Counted from the first letter of the stretch, positions 1-11,068 are shown. The stretch is 64,000 bases of DNA from Salvia splendens (GCF_004379255.2 NC_056042.1:11021901-11085900), one strand, 5' to 3'. Notes: generated by a model from the letters alone, not told the origin. Translations and numbers: made by a program.

Positions 1-1377
1 TTAAATACAAATCAGTCTATTTACACAAAAATACCTATAACTTATCATTTAATGTTTTACTTTTATTGATCTTGACTATGCAAAATGTCTATTTTTCATT
101 ATTGTCACAAAATTTAAGAGTCTTCCATATATTAATTATTACATAAAATGGTTCCAATGACATTCAAAATCAAAACAAAAATAATTATGATATAATTTTA
201 AAATAGTTCTAACATCACCAAATTATTTCTCACAGACTTTAACCTTAAAATGGTCTTAGATGTACAACGTTTTTGCAAGTTTGGGTACATAACATTGCAA
301 GTATTAAATACATATGGCGATATGGCATATAAAACTATACTTTGCAAGTTTGGGTACATAAAATACTTTTAGTAGATCCACAAAATATTTGTTGTATCCG
401 AAAAAAAGATTAAAATATGTGGTGGATTTACAATGAAATTATGGAATCATTCTAGTATATTGTTTGTAGTAAAATTATGATAATTTACTAAATGAATATT
501 TTATTTAAATAAACTACTTTATTGTTGAACATTGAGTAGAAACAATTTATTTTTCCAATAGTATAGCACATATTCACAATTAAACATTTTTGCAAGTAAA
601 TTAAATTGATGTCAGACAAATTCTTCGAAAATAAGAATATAGAATATAGAAAGACATGAAATTAAAACACTATAAACAATAAAATTAAGGTAATGAATGT
701 TATAAGAAGTGAAAAGCCAAAGGGCTCCCATGATCACATTCCATTACTCACGCCATTTGATGAAGTGTGATGACAATAGGAGTAAAACTAAAATTGAGGA
801 ATATGGAGTGTTAATGAGCTTACTATTTAGGGTATTAGTTACTGGTATTTTAGTTTTAAACATTTATGTAAATGAGTTAGAATTATTTGACCTTTCAAAT
901 AATAAAAATAATTTTAATTGATATATAAATTTTTAATTAAAATGACAATATTTTAAATTATTTAAAAACTCCCCGTTTATATATGGAGTTATAATTATTT
1001 GATCTTTCAAATAATAAAAATAATTTTAATTGATAGATAATGTTTAATTAAAACAACATTATTTTAAATTTTTCCAAAACTACCATTTTATATATGTATT
1101 TATAGATATATTTTAAATATCCAACAACAATAATTATTTTATAAAATTATTTGAAACGTAAGAACATTTTTTTGTAAATTACTAAAAATACCAAAATACT
1201 GAAAATCCCCAACTTTGTAGCATATGAAATGTAAAATTAATTTAAGATATTGTTTATCAAAAGCTATAATTTAAGATTGCACTGGTGAGACACTTCCTAT
1301 TAGAGCTTCATTTCATTGCAATATAGTGACCCTATACACTAAAAACCCAAACCTTGAAACCTAAATCCTAAACCCTT
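1..1377. other. AT-rich spacer, no gene seen
   Basis: No coding region is convincing here; a 70-codon open frame at 709-921 has AT-driven composition and no recognisable motif. Two local duplications are visible. The 18-mer beginning GCAAGTTTGGGTACATAA occurs at 275-292 and 344-361. A diverged repeat of about 95 bases, with core TTTCAAATAATAAAAATAAT, occurs near 875-969 and again near 988-1081. These look like ordinary slippage or small tandem duplications in non-coding DNA. Confidence 0.6.
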
Positions 1378-1401
1378 AAAATACACTATTTGACTCATCC
1401 A

Positions 1402-1758
1402 AGCCCCCTAGTTCAAGTGGTTGAGGAGGGTGGCAAGGATACCGCACCATCCAGGAGGTCTTGAGTTCGAATCCTGGATGGCGCAACTTGGGATTAATTT
1501 CCCCTGTGGGCTTTTACAAGGCTGGTTGCCTTGGGGCTTGGCAAGCTGATGGGCCTGGAACCTGTCTCGGGTGGCGGCTGTTCACGGGCGTAGACCTGTC
1601 TCGGGTGGCGCCGTCTCAGATGGTGGTTGTTCACGGGCGTAGACCCGCCGGAGGTGCCTGGCTGGTTGGCGGCCTGTCTACGAACCACAAGGGGCTGGGG
1701 AAGGGCTGTATCTCGAACTCCTAAAAAATATGTATGTCCGGAGGAAAAAAAAATAAAA
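1402..1758 (+). mobile_element. tRNA-derived SINE with A-rich tail
   Basis: The 5' part looks like a tRNA-type pol III promoter: an A-box-like stretch (GTTCAAGTGGTTGAGG, about 1411-1426) and a B-box-like stretch (GAGTTCGAATCC, about 1463-1474). The body holds an imperfect internal tandem repeat (TGTTCACGGGCGTAGACC appears twice, about 1578-1650) and ends in an A-rich tail at about 1745-1760. The sequence AAATACACTATTTGAC flanks it on both sides (1378 and 1760), which fits a long target-site duplication. The element has no protein-coding capacity and would depend on a LINE. The internal repeat and length of about 355 bp are unusual for a plant SINE. The family is not identified. Confidence 0.65.
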
Positions 1759-1782
1759 AAAATACACTATTTGACCCGTCCA

Positions 1783-1933
1783 GAGCCTTTGTCCTAGCGG
1801 CAAAGAGCTTAGACATTATTGCATGAGGTGCCGAGTTTGAGCCCTCTCGACATCAGTTGTAATTTCCTCTTATCTATAGTATATGAGTTTATTTGTAATT
1901 TCCTCCCTTATATAGAGTTAATTATTTTTTAAA
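1783..1933 (+). mobile_element. Second SINE (Au-like) at the same target site
   Basis: The start GAGCCTTTGTCCTAGCGGCA and the following B-box-like GAGTTTGAGCCCTCTCG, then TTGTAATTTCCTC repeats, resemble the widespread angiosperm Au SINE family as I remember it. The element is about 150 bp and ends in an A-rich tail. It is followed at about 1934 by a third copy of the target AAATAC..TATTTGACCCGT already present at 1378 and 1760. The stacked structure means two SINEs entered the same site in succession. It has no coding capacity. Confidence 0.6.
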
Positions 1934-1951
1934 AAATACTATTTGACCCGT

Positions 1952-2599
1952 AATATAGAAGAAAATTGCGAACAATGGAACAACCATCAACCATTTTATT
2001 TAAGTTGGCTTTAATTAATAATTAATGTAATAAATTATAAGCTCAATTTCGAATTTTCTTTGTTGGTTCTTTCTCGTATCGCAAAGGAAAGTCGAACCAA
2101 TCCTAGGGTTTTAGTATTATAAATGAAGGTCTTAATTTTTATTAATTTTACTATTCAACTAATAACAAACCAGCTTTCATACTTTCGTTCGACTGCATGT
2201 CTGGCTTTTTGGCCATCGATCGACATGCAATATGGCCGAAAAGCCAGACATGCAGCCTACATTGAGCCTGGAATAACGATCACCCGAATCGCGCATAACA
2301 ATAAGGTCGCAATCGCAGCGCACGCCCATGATCCCAAATTTCTGTTTTAATTTTCACTTTGGATTCTAATCTATCCGATAATATTGAGGAATATATAATT
2401 ATAACATTATTTCTATTTATTACCGATAACAACCTAATCCACTAAGGTCTAACTTGAATCCAACCTATTAAATAAATTTTCAATCCGAACACAAACCTGA
2501 CCTACTATCTTCAAATCCGAACACGGCCCGCAAACAACTCAAACTCGTTAAGAACATGATATAATGATTTAATCTTATGTATATTGTTAAAACATGATA
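1952..2599. other. Spacer holding a strong hairpin
   Basis: No gene is recognised. The only notable structure is the perfect-stem hairpin at 2193-2255, listed separately. The stretch 2440-2560, with AACCTAATCC, CCGAACAC and GGCCCGC words, resembles the degenerate hAT-type repeats found elsewhere in the window (24560-24720), but no termini can be defined. Confidence 0.5.
2193..2255. repeat. Perfect 24-bp inverted repeat (hairpin)
   Basis: The left arm 2193-2216 begins CTGCATGTCTGG and the right arm 2232-2255 ends CCAGACATGCAG. They are reverse complements over 24 bases except for one position that would pair G:U in RNA. The loop is 15 bases (2217-2231). The stem is far longer than expected by chance and is GC-richer than its surroundings. 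It could be a miniature foldback element or a young small-RNA precursor; no promoter or flanking duplication decides between them. Confidence 0.75.
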
Positions 2600-2960
2600 C
2601 TCCCTCCGTCCTTAAAAAAATAGAATAGTTTTACCATTTTGGATCGTCCCGCTATATCAAGTCTACTTATAGAATGTGGACCCCACAATTCATTAACACT
2701 CATTTTACTACTCCCTCATTCCCTGAAAATTTGTCAGCTATTTCCATTTCCATCCCTTCCTAAAAATTTGTCACATTTCACTTTTACCATTTTTGGTAGT
2801 GGACCCTACATTTCACTAACTCGTTCACACTCACATTTTATTATAAAACTAATACATAAAAGTAGCACTCACATTCCACTAAATTTTTTCAACCCACTCT
2901 CTTATATAGGATTTAATTTTTTTTTAAACTTTAAAATATACTCATCATGACCAACAAATG
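2600..2960. mobile_element. Decayed CTCCCTCC-type MITE fragments
   Basis: TACTCCCTCCGTCC at 2598 and a second TACTCCCTC at about 2710 are left ends typical of mariner/Stowaway-type MITEs. The body words CACATTTCACTTTTACCA, TTCACTAACTC and CACATTTTATTATAAAA recur in the MITEs at 5078 and 48593. No matching right end was found, so these are fragments. Confidence 0.45.
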
Positions 2961-3988
2961 AGCCAAATATCAATAAAATTCTCCCTTCTTCCTAGTTTAA
3001 TTTTACTTTGTTGATCACTTATTCTATTGTGGAGGGTTTTGGATTTGTATTTAATATCTTACACTGGGTCGGCCTACTTGATAATCCTTACTGATAGTAG
3101 AGGTTTTTTTACCTGAAGCTTGGTTGTAAATCTGTAACTGAAGAATTGTCTTAAATAAATTGACCCTCATCAATTTTAATGTTTAAGATTTGATATGCCA
3201 ATATCATCTATGTAGATTATATTTTTCTAATGTCCATTTATTAAAGAAATACACTTTTAATTTAATCGATGCCATTACGGACAAAAGTTATAAAACTGCA
3301 TTGACTTGCAATTTTTTTTTCTTTTCTTTTTTTCATATCTTGATTATAGTGTATATTTATTAAAAAATAAACATCAGACATTGTGAGTGTTGAGATTCAA
3401 GAGAAAAGATTTATAGGGATGAGCATTGTTCATTTAAACACATAATATATAATTGTGAGAATTAATGTGGCAACCACAAATTTCTAATTATTAGTCGTGC
3501 TGCTGTTTTTTTAATTGACTTTTGGGATGATTTACACATAAAAGAGCCATAGTTATTATTTAAAAAAATTAACGACAATTCAAATACTCCAAATTAAATG
3601 GTATGGCTAGATATCAATATTCCAAGCGTTTTTAAAAAAATGGCCGACTAATCTAACTTAGCTAACTTATATAATAATGAAATTAAAGCCAATCAATTAA
3701 TAATTGATTAAGAAAATGAAACTAATAAAATTATCCTAATGATGAAACGCCACAATGTATATAAATATATTATAATTGTAACCGCCAGAATTTATTACCA
3801 TGTATGTTTATGAAAATAAAAGAACTGTTCAACGGAAGGCAACGTTTATATTATAGGGTTTATTCTTAAATGTCTAGATTATAGTATCTAAATTATATAT
3901 TTAAGTTTAACTGGTAATTCCATAAATACCCCCAAAACTCCCCTTTACATGCATATAGATTGATTTTTTTTTTGGATATTTGAGTTAA
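2961..3988. other. AT-rich spacer, nothing recognised
   Basis: No open frame with a credible protein, no inverted-repeat pair and no RNA gene was seen. The sequence is strongly AT-rich. Confidence 0.55.
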
Positions 3989-4776
3989 GAGCATCCACAA
4001 TGGCAATAGGCCAGCCATAGCCTAGCCTCCGTAGGCTAACTGCCTGATTGCCGCAGTGCACTTTTGAATAGGTGTGTGGTCGGGTCTGCCAGCTGCATCG
4101 TGCCTGAAGCGGAAACACATATATCGACGCTCAAAACCGTCAACAATACGCATAAATAAGGCCCTGCTCATCCTAAAATGCCGCCTGAAAAGGTTGGCGT
4201 TAAACCGCGGCTCCGCTGCGAAGTAGTCTTCATATCGCCACTGATGTGCAGCTACGTGATCCCGCTCAATCACTGCTCGACGGTGGACAACGGGTCGAGG
4301 TCGAGGTACCGCCGGCTGCAAGGCCCTTTGTATCAGCCGGTTTATCTCATGGGACGTATAGGCTTCCAACTCTTCGTTCATTCGCCGTTCGTACTCCTCA
4401 GCATCCCCACCACTACCACCACTACTACCACCCGCGTTACTCATTTCGCGTTGTTGATCTTGTACAGAAATTAAGATAGAGAGAAAACTCGTTAAAACAA
4501 GTGGTGTGAATGAAAATGACGTGCAAATCGCGTATATATAGTTTTCGAAAATTAAATAAAAAAAATAAAAAAATCGACTGGCCGATCGCTCGCCGATCGG
4601 GAGCCTGCAATGGCGGCCAACCGATCGGCGAGCGCATCGGCCAGCGCCCGGGAATCGGCGTGTGCTCGCCGTTTTTCTCTCCGATTTGGCGCTCGCCTGC
4701 TGCAATGGTTCGGCGAGCGGACCGGCCAGCGCCGGGAATCGGCTAGCCGGTCCGCTCGCCGCTATTGTGAATGCTC
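3989..4776 (-). mobile_element. PIF/Harbinger element, internally truncated
   Basis: Terminal inverted repeats are GAGCATCCACAATGGC at 3989 and, read on the minus strand from 4776, GAGCATTCACAATAGC. The element is flanked by the 3-bp duplication TAA (3986-3988 and 4777-4779), the usual Harbinger signature. On the minus strand it has a GC-rich subterminal block, a TATA-like TATATATACGC near 4530-4545 and then the start of a transposase gene. At 788 bp it is far shorter than an autonomous element of several kb, so it is an internal-deletion derivative. Confidence 0.8.
4022..4444 (-). pseudogene. Truncated Harbinger (HARBI1-like) transposase, N-terminus only
   Basis: Reading from the ATG at 4444 down to a TAG at 4022-4024 gives about 140 residues. 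The order is a Gly/Ser-rich start (GGSSGGSGGDAEEYERRMNE), a linker with HRRAVIERDH, then DYFAAEPRFNANLFRRHFRM, MRIVDGFE and QKCTAAIRQLAYG. The last three blocks are the conserved N-terminal region of plant HARBI1-like nucleases. The DDE catalytic domain that should follow is missing; the frame runs directly into the terminal inverted repeat and stops. The start was chosen because it directly follows a TATA-like box and leader. The protein cannot cut DNA, but the fragment might still be transcribed. Confidence 0.75.
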
Positions 4777-5077
4777 TAATGATGTGATGATGGTGTGGGA
4801 GAGATACATATAGACAGTATATGTTGTGTAGCTTTCTTGGGAGTTGTGAATATACATATAGTAGGCTAGTAGCTGAGTTGAGAGATGCTCCTGCTGTGTG
4901 TCTTTTGTTAGGTGATAGTAACATTTTTGTTTAGCAAATGGAGTTGTGTTCAAACCGCAAAAATGAAACGGAAAATCTGATATGCTATTTTTATTTTTGT
5001 TAGCTATGATTTTCCATTAAACACTGAAATATGGAGTACTATAAAAGTCAATTACTAGCATACTCATAAATTATATA

Positions 5078-5326
5078 TTCCTTTCGTTCCACAATAATTG
5101 CTCTTTTCCTTTTCGATCCGTCCCACAATAATTGTCACACTTCATTTTTACCATAAATGGTAAGTAAGTCTCACATTTCACTAACTCATTTCACTCACGT
5201 TTTATTATAAAATTAATATAAAAAAGTGGATTTCACATTCTACTAACTTTTTCAACCAATTTTTCTTTGCATTTCTTAAAACTCGTGCAAACAATAAAAG
5301 TGACAATTGTTATAGGACGAAGGAAG
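5078..5326. mobile_element. Stowaway/mariner-type MITE
   Basis: The left end TTCCTTTCGTTCCACAATAA and the right end, read in reverse complement, CTTCCTTCGTCCTATAACAA form imperfect terminal inverted repeats, flanked by TA on both sides. It is about 250 bp and non-coding. Confidence 0.65.
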
Positions 5327-5640
5327 TAGTAATTATCATTTCAAATATGATGTGTATATTTAATTTATATTTTTATTTTATTATAGAAAGTATATTGATA
5401 ACGCATAATTTTGCTATGATAATCATTCGTGAGAATGTGAATCTAATTGATTTTTATAGTACTATCTTTTATTGTTTAAATGGGAACTCATGGCCTAATC
5501 AGATTTGTCGTTCGTTCCTTGTTTTCTGTGTTTCAAACGGAACTTTTATAGCGTTTTGTTGGACAGGAGAAGATCTCATCCACCAAATTAGGCACTTGTT
5601 TAATACGGAATTGGTGGTTGTGATTGACTTTTATAACTAA

Positions 5641-6902
5641 GAGTGAATTGCCCCAAATATCTCTAATTGTTTTGACTTTTTGAGTCAGTGAGCTCTAACA
5701 AAAAATAAATTGAGCCAGAAGACTCTAATATTAAATATAATCATGAATCATGGTTTTTTCGGACCAAAACACCCTCAGGCCATAAAAGGGCATTTTTGTC
5801 ACTCTATTATATTGATGACACGTGATTTCTGTCACATTTTTGTCAGCAACTTCTTATGTAATTTTCTAATATGTTTTGGTACTTCATCCGTAATTAAAAT
5901 TTTATCATTATTTACACTTTCTAATATTTTTATAATATACATATTTATCATTATCTGCATTAATTAATATGAACATAATAAAATGAGACTCTTTCTTCCT
6001 AATAAAACTCATTTTTTGGTATTTTTCGTATTTTTATTTCCCCTAATTTATTTTATTTACATTAATTTATGGATCAATTTTATTTATTATAAAAAATACC
6101 CTAATTTTGGGGTATTAATTTATAAATTTACATTGTTTTAATTTCAAATACTATTATTAATAAAAAAAATCTCTAAGGATTAAATAGCTAATATCACATG
6201 CTTGAAATTTTCAAAATATGACTCACGTTTCAATTTTATCACGAATGGCAGGAAACTATGCAAATTTATATCTAAAGATTGAATGTTCATATGATGTTAA
6301 AAATTTCAGTTTTGAGCTAAAATAAAATTCTCAATAAAATATCAATCATAAAAATCGTCTTAAAGTTAGGCTTAGAGTAACAAATTAGTTCGATGATATA
6401 TAATGAAATACTAATATTTTAAACGTCAGTGTTTTCAATAAAATAATTTGTATCATTTAATTAAATGTGAAATATTTTTTATTCTGTGTATTATTGATTT
6501 GGATTTTATTGCATAAATAACTTCACTTTTCCCTATTTTTGTTTCTCAATGAATTTCCTACATGATATAACTAGGAGTACTATATTGTTACCACTAACTA
6601 GAAATAGAGTGATATAAGAATTTTTTTTTTGGGTACAAATATTGACAAAACTTTAATTACGTATGATATATCATAACTTATTAAGAAATCACATAAGAAG
6701 TTGCTGACAAAATTCACATGTCAGCGAATTTAGGGATTGTCAAAATGGCCTTCAAGCTATTTGGACATTTTCGTCCGAAAAGTGGCTAAAAAAACTGCAT
6801 TCGTGATTATATTTAACGTTAGTGTCTTCCGGAGCTTTTTTTTTGTTAGGATTCACTGGTGCAAGAAGTAAAAAAGTTAGAGATATTTGGTGCAGTTCAC
6901 TC
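5641..6902. mobile_element. Mutator-like non-autonomous element with 9-bp TSD
   Basis: Both ends carry the inverted repeat GAGTGAA(C/T)TGC. The matching arms continue for more than 100 bases, with blocks such as TAATCATGAATCATG at the left and its counterpart ATTCGTGATTATATTTAACG at the right. The 9-bp sequence TATAACTAA is perfectly duplicated at 5632-5640 and 6903-6911. A 9-bp duplication with long terminal repeats is the hallmark of Mutator-like elements. The interior is AT-rich and has no transposase. The copy at 25636-26870 belongs to the same family in the opposite orientation. Confidence 0.85.
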
Positions 6903-6943
6903 TATAACTAAAAGTCATAATTTTCCATTTCTGGAATAGCAAT

Positions 6944-7013
6944 TTGATTTTTCAGTATACGTTAAAAAATATATGAAATTGATTTTTCAGTATACGTTAA
7001 AAAATATATGAAA
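6944..7013. repeat. 35-bp tandem duplication
   Basis: The unit begins TTGATTTTTCAGTATACG and is present twice without interruption (6944-6978 and 6979-7013), with no differences that I can see. It is a recent local duplication in non-coding DNA. Confidence 0.8.
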
Positions 7014-7262
7014 ATATGTACGAGTCGAATTAGTATATTATAACACATTGTAAAAACTAATAAGTATTACAAACTCAATAAAAATAAATTAAAATAATTT
7101 CCAAAAAACGATGATTTCGCACATTAAAATGATCTTTGATGACCAAATTTCATCGCGGTGAAGATTTTTACTCCACAATCTGTTTCTCAACTACCGTATA
7201 AGTTTCAAGTCATTTTGAGATCGGTTTCCGATTTTGACATTCTTTTGGATGATTGTTTTATA

Positions 7263-7483
7263 CTCCATCCGTCTCCAAAGAATATGCACTTTGGATTCAG
7301 TACGGATTTTAATGTAAAATTGGTAAAATAAGAGAGAGGTAGAGAGAAAAAGTAATTAAAGTATTGTTAGTGGAGAATGAGTCCCGCATCTTTAGAGAGA
7401 AAAAAAATTCCAAAATTAGAAAGTGCATATTTTTGTAGGACGGACTAAAAAGGAAAGAGGCTGCATATTCTTATGGGATGGAG
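7263..7483. mobile_element. Stowaway/mariner-type MITE
   Basis: The left end CTCCATCCGTCTCCAAAGAA and the right end, in reverse complement, CTCCATCCCATAAGAATATG are inverted repeats with TA on each side. It is 221 bp, non-coding, with purine-rich internal AGAGAGAGGTAGAGAGAAAA. Confidence 0.75.
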
Positions 7484-7519
7484 TACAAGTTAATTATGTA
7501 TAGATTGGACATGTTGTCA

Positions 7520-7945
7520 TATGATTATGTTAAGATGACAACACTTCTTAAAGTGACAACGTACCACCAATCTCATGCTGCCACATGGCACGTTATCCAG
7601 CAATACTAGAGGCGTATCCAGCAATATTTATTTAGTATGCGTAGATTGTATGATAGTAATAGGTGGATTGCAATGTAGATTATTTTGAGTATTGCAGTAT
7701 AGGCATAGAATGTCTCAGTTGCAGTATATATTGCTTTTTTATACCTTTATTTTACATTATAGACAATAATGCAATACTCAACACTCTACACTGCAATCCA
7801 CGTAATACTATCATGCAATCTGTAGAAATCCATCTAAAACGCTTACTATGATATTGATGGATAGCGTGCCACGTGTCAACCCGAGGTTGGTAGTACGTTG
7901 TCACTCTAACTATGGTGACACCCTAATGCTCCTATGTTATCATAT
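7520..7945. mobile_element. Foldback-type MITE
   Basis: The two halves are imperfect reverse complements. TGACAACGTACCACCAA near 7553 pairs with TTGGTAGTACGTTGTCA near 7886. GATAGTAATAGGTGGATTGC near 7651 pairs with GCAATCCACGTAATACTATC near 7792. The whole unit can fold into one long stem with a centre near 7740. No clear target duplication was fixed, so the superfamily is open. A 62-codon frame at 7663-7851 lies inside the palindrome and is not considered a gene. Confidence 0.6.
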
Positions 7946-8640
7946 GTACTGATTTTTCATATTACATATACCCTATAGTTAGTTATATACAAATTGTGTA
8001 TGTACATGTATAGATTTTCCGTATTAAAATTACTTTGATTGTTTTATAAAAGAAATCATCTAAACATATACAAATAGATTTTTAGTAGAATCCTTATAAT
8101 ATACTTCTAACTATGTTTACATTGAATAAGTTATAAAAAATTTAATATTTTGAAGCATTTTAAGATAGTAAATTTATTTCCAAATTTGTGACAAAATGAT
8201 TAATATCCCCTATCTTCTTATTTTTGGTAAAGCATATGACATTTGGCATTTGCAGCCATCGGATTTTGAAACCCTATTGTTCCAGATTAGTTTTAGGTAA
8301 TAGGTTTATTATTGATATTATCTTATTTATATTCATATTCATGTATGTAATTCGTTCACAGAGCTCATTATTAGTTGATAATTATCTTAAATGTCAATAA
8401 CTTATACTATTATGGATATCAACACAAACACATTTGTATATCTTCTGTTGACATCTATGTTTACATGTCAATAGAAGACATATATGTATCAACTACATTT
8501 GGTTGACATCCATAATGTTTTGTGTTTTTTTCGATATGTGCATCAGATGCACCAAAATGTTTAAACCTCCAACGAGAGGTGAGCAGAAAGTTACAAAACC
8601 AAAAACAAAGAAAACAAAACAGCATATCAAAGTCACTTGG
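7946..8640. other. AT-rich spacer
   Basis: No gene is recognised. There is an imperfect inverted repeat around 8437-8490 (TATATCTTCTGTTGACAT against ATGTCAATAGAAGACATATA). Short open frames on both strands near 8461-8700 overlap one another and show no conserved motif. Confidence 0.45.
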
Positions 8641-8859
8641 AGCATTACACATACTAAGCCAAGACGACGAAGACAAAGAAAATGCTTTTAGCCTAACCTT
8701 ACACTAGCACACACATCACAACCACAAGAAGCTATAAAGCCAACATACCCACAACAGTCGTGTACCTCCTGTAAAAAAGGAAAAGGAAGAAAGCTAATCC
8801 CACATGGACATCGTAGTCTCGCTCTCTGTGTGTTCCACTCCGTGCCACTTACTTTGAGA

Positions 8860-9290
8860 AAATGAGATTCTTCTTCCGTGCACGCTTTGGTTCCAACCAT
8901 CCTCTAATGTTGTGTAGGTTATCCATCACTTGTTCTGGAGAGAATAGAAAGTCCCAACACCATCCACGTATCCACAGACCAAGCAGCCATAAGAGCCTCT
9001 TCTTCTCGAATTCCCAATTAGGCTTGAACCCATGAAACACGACCTTGTTTCTTATATCCCAAATTGACCACGAGACAACATAGAACATTGACATCCATAT
9101 TTTCTTATCAAACTACCGGAATGGAGCCCCCATCTAAGAAAGATAGCACATTCTTGGTTCCTTAGGTAGACAGGTGGATAGATTCCACCTTTCACAGCAA
9201 AAACACCAAAAGATGCTATTGAGCTTACAATAGAAGAAAAGGTGCTCAATGGTTTCCGCTTCATCTTTGCATAATGTTTTGTATTAACTT
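8860..9290 (-). pseudogene. LINE relic: zinc-binding tail of a plant non-LTR reverse transcriptase
   Basis: On the minus strand, frames just below 9285 encode LCKDEAETIEHLFFYC, then W.CFCCERW. After a frame change near 9100 comes YVVSWSIWDIRNKVVFHG, EFEKKRLLWLLGLWIRGWCW. The C..E.ETIEHLFF.C and W.IW..RN..VF.G blocks are the conserved zf-RVT region found at the C-terminal end of plant LINE reverse transcriptases. The reading frame is broken and no reverse transcriptase or endonuclease domain is present. This is a dead fragment whose full limits I cannot set; recognisable similarity stops near 8860. Confidence 0.7.
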
Positions 9291-9337
9291 CTATAATGTA
9301 GGGTATTAGACATATTTGTCGGTTATCAATTTAAAAT

Positions 9338-9629
9338 ACATGTCCATATGACTTATCAATAACTCTATGATCATTTGGCTATTGTTGATTATTTTAAAAT
9401 TACTTGTATAATGGATTGACATATCTTAAGGTGTATATTTAGCCTTGGTTATGCAATAAGCTACGATTCAATTTTGACCGTTTACATGTCAATATGACTT
9501 ATCAATAACTCTATGATCATTTGGCAATTGTTGATTATTTTAAAATTACTTGTATAATGGATTGACATATCTTAAGGTGTATATTTAGCCTTGGTTATGC
9601 AATAAGCTACGATTCAATTTTGACCGTTT
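9338..9629. repeat. 146-bp tandem duplication
   Basis: A 146-bp unit starting ACATGTC and ending TTTTGACCGTTT is present twice, at 9338-9483 and 9484-9629, with very few differences (for example GTCC/GTCA near the start and GGCTATTG/GGCAATTG inside). It is non-coding and recently duplicated. Confidence 0.85.
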
Positions 9630-10253
9630 ATATAAAAAAGTTTAGAGCTTTGCTGTTTTGAGTATAATTTGAGCAAAAAAATGTGGTCATTATTAGTGGG
9701 TTTTGAAATTTCTACACAATACATAGAAAACAAAATTAAATAACGCTGCAAATTGGGCCCCTTTGTCGTTAATCACATAAAAAAATGTTTGTAACCCGAC
9801 TTACTTAGTGCTATTCAGAACAAATCAATCGCTTGAAAGGAAAATGACTCTAATAACTTACTAATACTCTCTAAATTTAAGAACACTTGTGACAATTAGC
9901 TGAGGCAAATTGGGTAGAGGGGTAATAGATAATTTCCATCTCAACCTGCTACTCTACGAGTATCGGGTATCCGTTATCCGATGATAACGGGAAATGGGGC
10001 GGGATTAGGTAGTGTGGTTTAGAGTCTTGCGGGAAGCGGGTATACCCGTTAATCCAGATAATATCTGATATTATTAGTATTAGACATATACCACATTTTA
10101 ATACTTTATAGAGTCAAAGAGTTCTTTTGAAACATTTTTATATTCCAAAAAACTTATAATTGAAAACTCACCGAAACTAGCTATAGAGTGTCCCCTCATT
10201 TTTATTCTCAATCTATACAAAACTTACCATCAATATTATACAGTAAATTAATG
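9630..10253. other. Spacer with degenerate repeat words
   Basis: No gene is seen. The stretch 9950-10080 contains GGGTATCCGTTATCCG and GCGGGTATACCCG, a style also seen at 23270-23455, so it is probably a worn hAT-type MITE without definable ends. Confidence 0.4.
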
Positions 10254-11068
10254 TCACGACCACATTTTACTAGTGATAGTGAGTGTGGACATATCGTGAC
10301 TAAAAAAACGTGAAGATAAAAGGGTAAGCATAAGTGGAAAGTCAAGTTCAAACATTAGTTTTTGAAAAACGAAAGTGATACGTGGCATGATAAAAATCAG
10401 AGTAAGTTATCTAGGTTTATAAGCTCCTAGTACAAAATTCCTAATGCATCGGAAGAGACCAAGACAAAGAAGTATGTGTGAAGACACACTTCTTTGGGAT
10501 ACATATTGCTACTTATTAATACCATTTCTCAACACCTTCGCCTCCTCGTTCGCATTCAACCTGCACGTTAGAAAGGAAACATGCAGGGCTGAGTATTTAA
10601 TATACACAGTGGACATAGTGCCAAAAATATAAGTTCCATTTAAGTTTTGTCAGCCACAGTTGAGTGAACACGAGGTTTTATTTAAAAGGCCCGAGCCACT
10701 AAAATTCCTTTAATTTCATAAAATTGATTGCGCAATCACATGACTAGACACCATATCTGAACGTATGTGAACCGGGAATGTGGCCACATTCCATGACGGT
10801 CACTGGATCGACAACTCGAAAGCTAGCTCACGATCCCATATGTGTACACTAGTCCGAGTAGGGTTTGCGGCCCTACTGGGACCCGAATTCGATTTAACAT
10901 AATTGGCATAGCCAAACAGATAGGTATTTATAAAAGCAAAACATGGCATGACAAACAAGTATATAAATTTCCACATTTTCATGCTAAAAGACACATTCAA
11001 AAGAATGCCCACCTCAAAAGCTATTTCCTTAGCCGAAAAGTTCCTTGATTTGGTCTTAAACGACGTGC
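10254..11068 (-). mobile_element. 3' part of a Ty3/gypsy LTR, minus orientation (left half of a split LTR)
   Basis: The plus-strand start TGTCACGACC is the reverse complement of a GGTCGTGACA end, close to the CGGGCGTGATA end of the solo LTR at 43857. Read on the minus strand, this block shares many words with that LTR: AATCGAATTCGGGT, ACTAGTGTACAC/GCTAGTGTACAC, CTTTCGAGTTG, GAATGTGGCCACATTC, TACTCAGCCCTGCAT and GTGCAGGTTGA. It is therefore a diverged LTR of the same family. The Athila element at 11074 interrupts it, and it appears to resume at 20811. No internal coding region accompanies it. Confidence 0.65.
10775..10792. repeat. 18-bp perfect palindrome in the gypsy LTR
   Basis: GGAATGTGGCCACATTCC reads the same on both strands. 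Its 16-bp core GAATGTGGCCACATTC is conserved in the related solo LTR at 43291-43306, although the surrounding sequence has diverged. It may be a protein-binding site in the LTR; this is inference. Confidence 0.6.

Noticed and set aside
1411..1490. Possible functional tRNA gene (B-box-like GTTCGAATCC)
   Set aside because: No cloverleaf with paired acceptor ends could be drawn, and the segment continues into a SINE body with an A-tail and target duplication.
8461..8900. Several overlapping short frames near a LINE relic
   Set aside because: They overlap on both strands and show no conserved block. The recognisable LINE similarity begins only near 8860.
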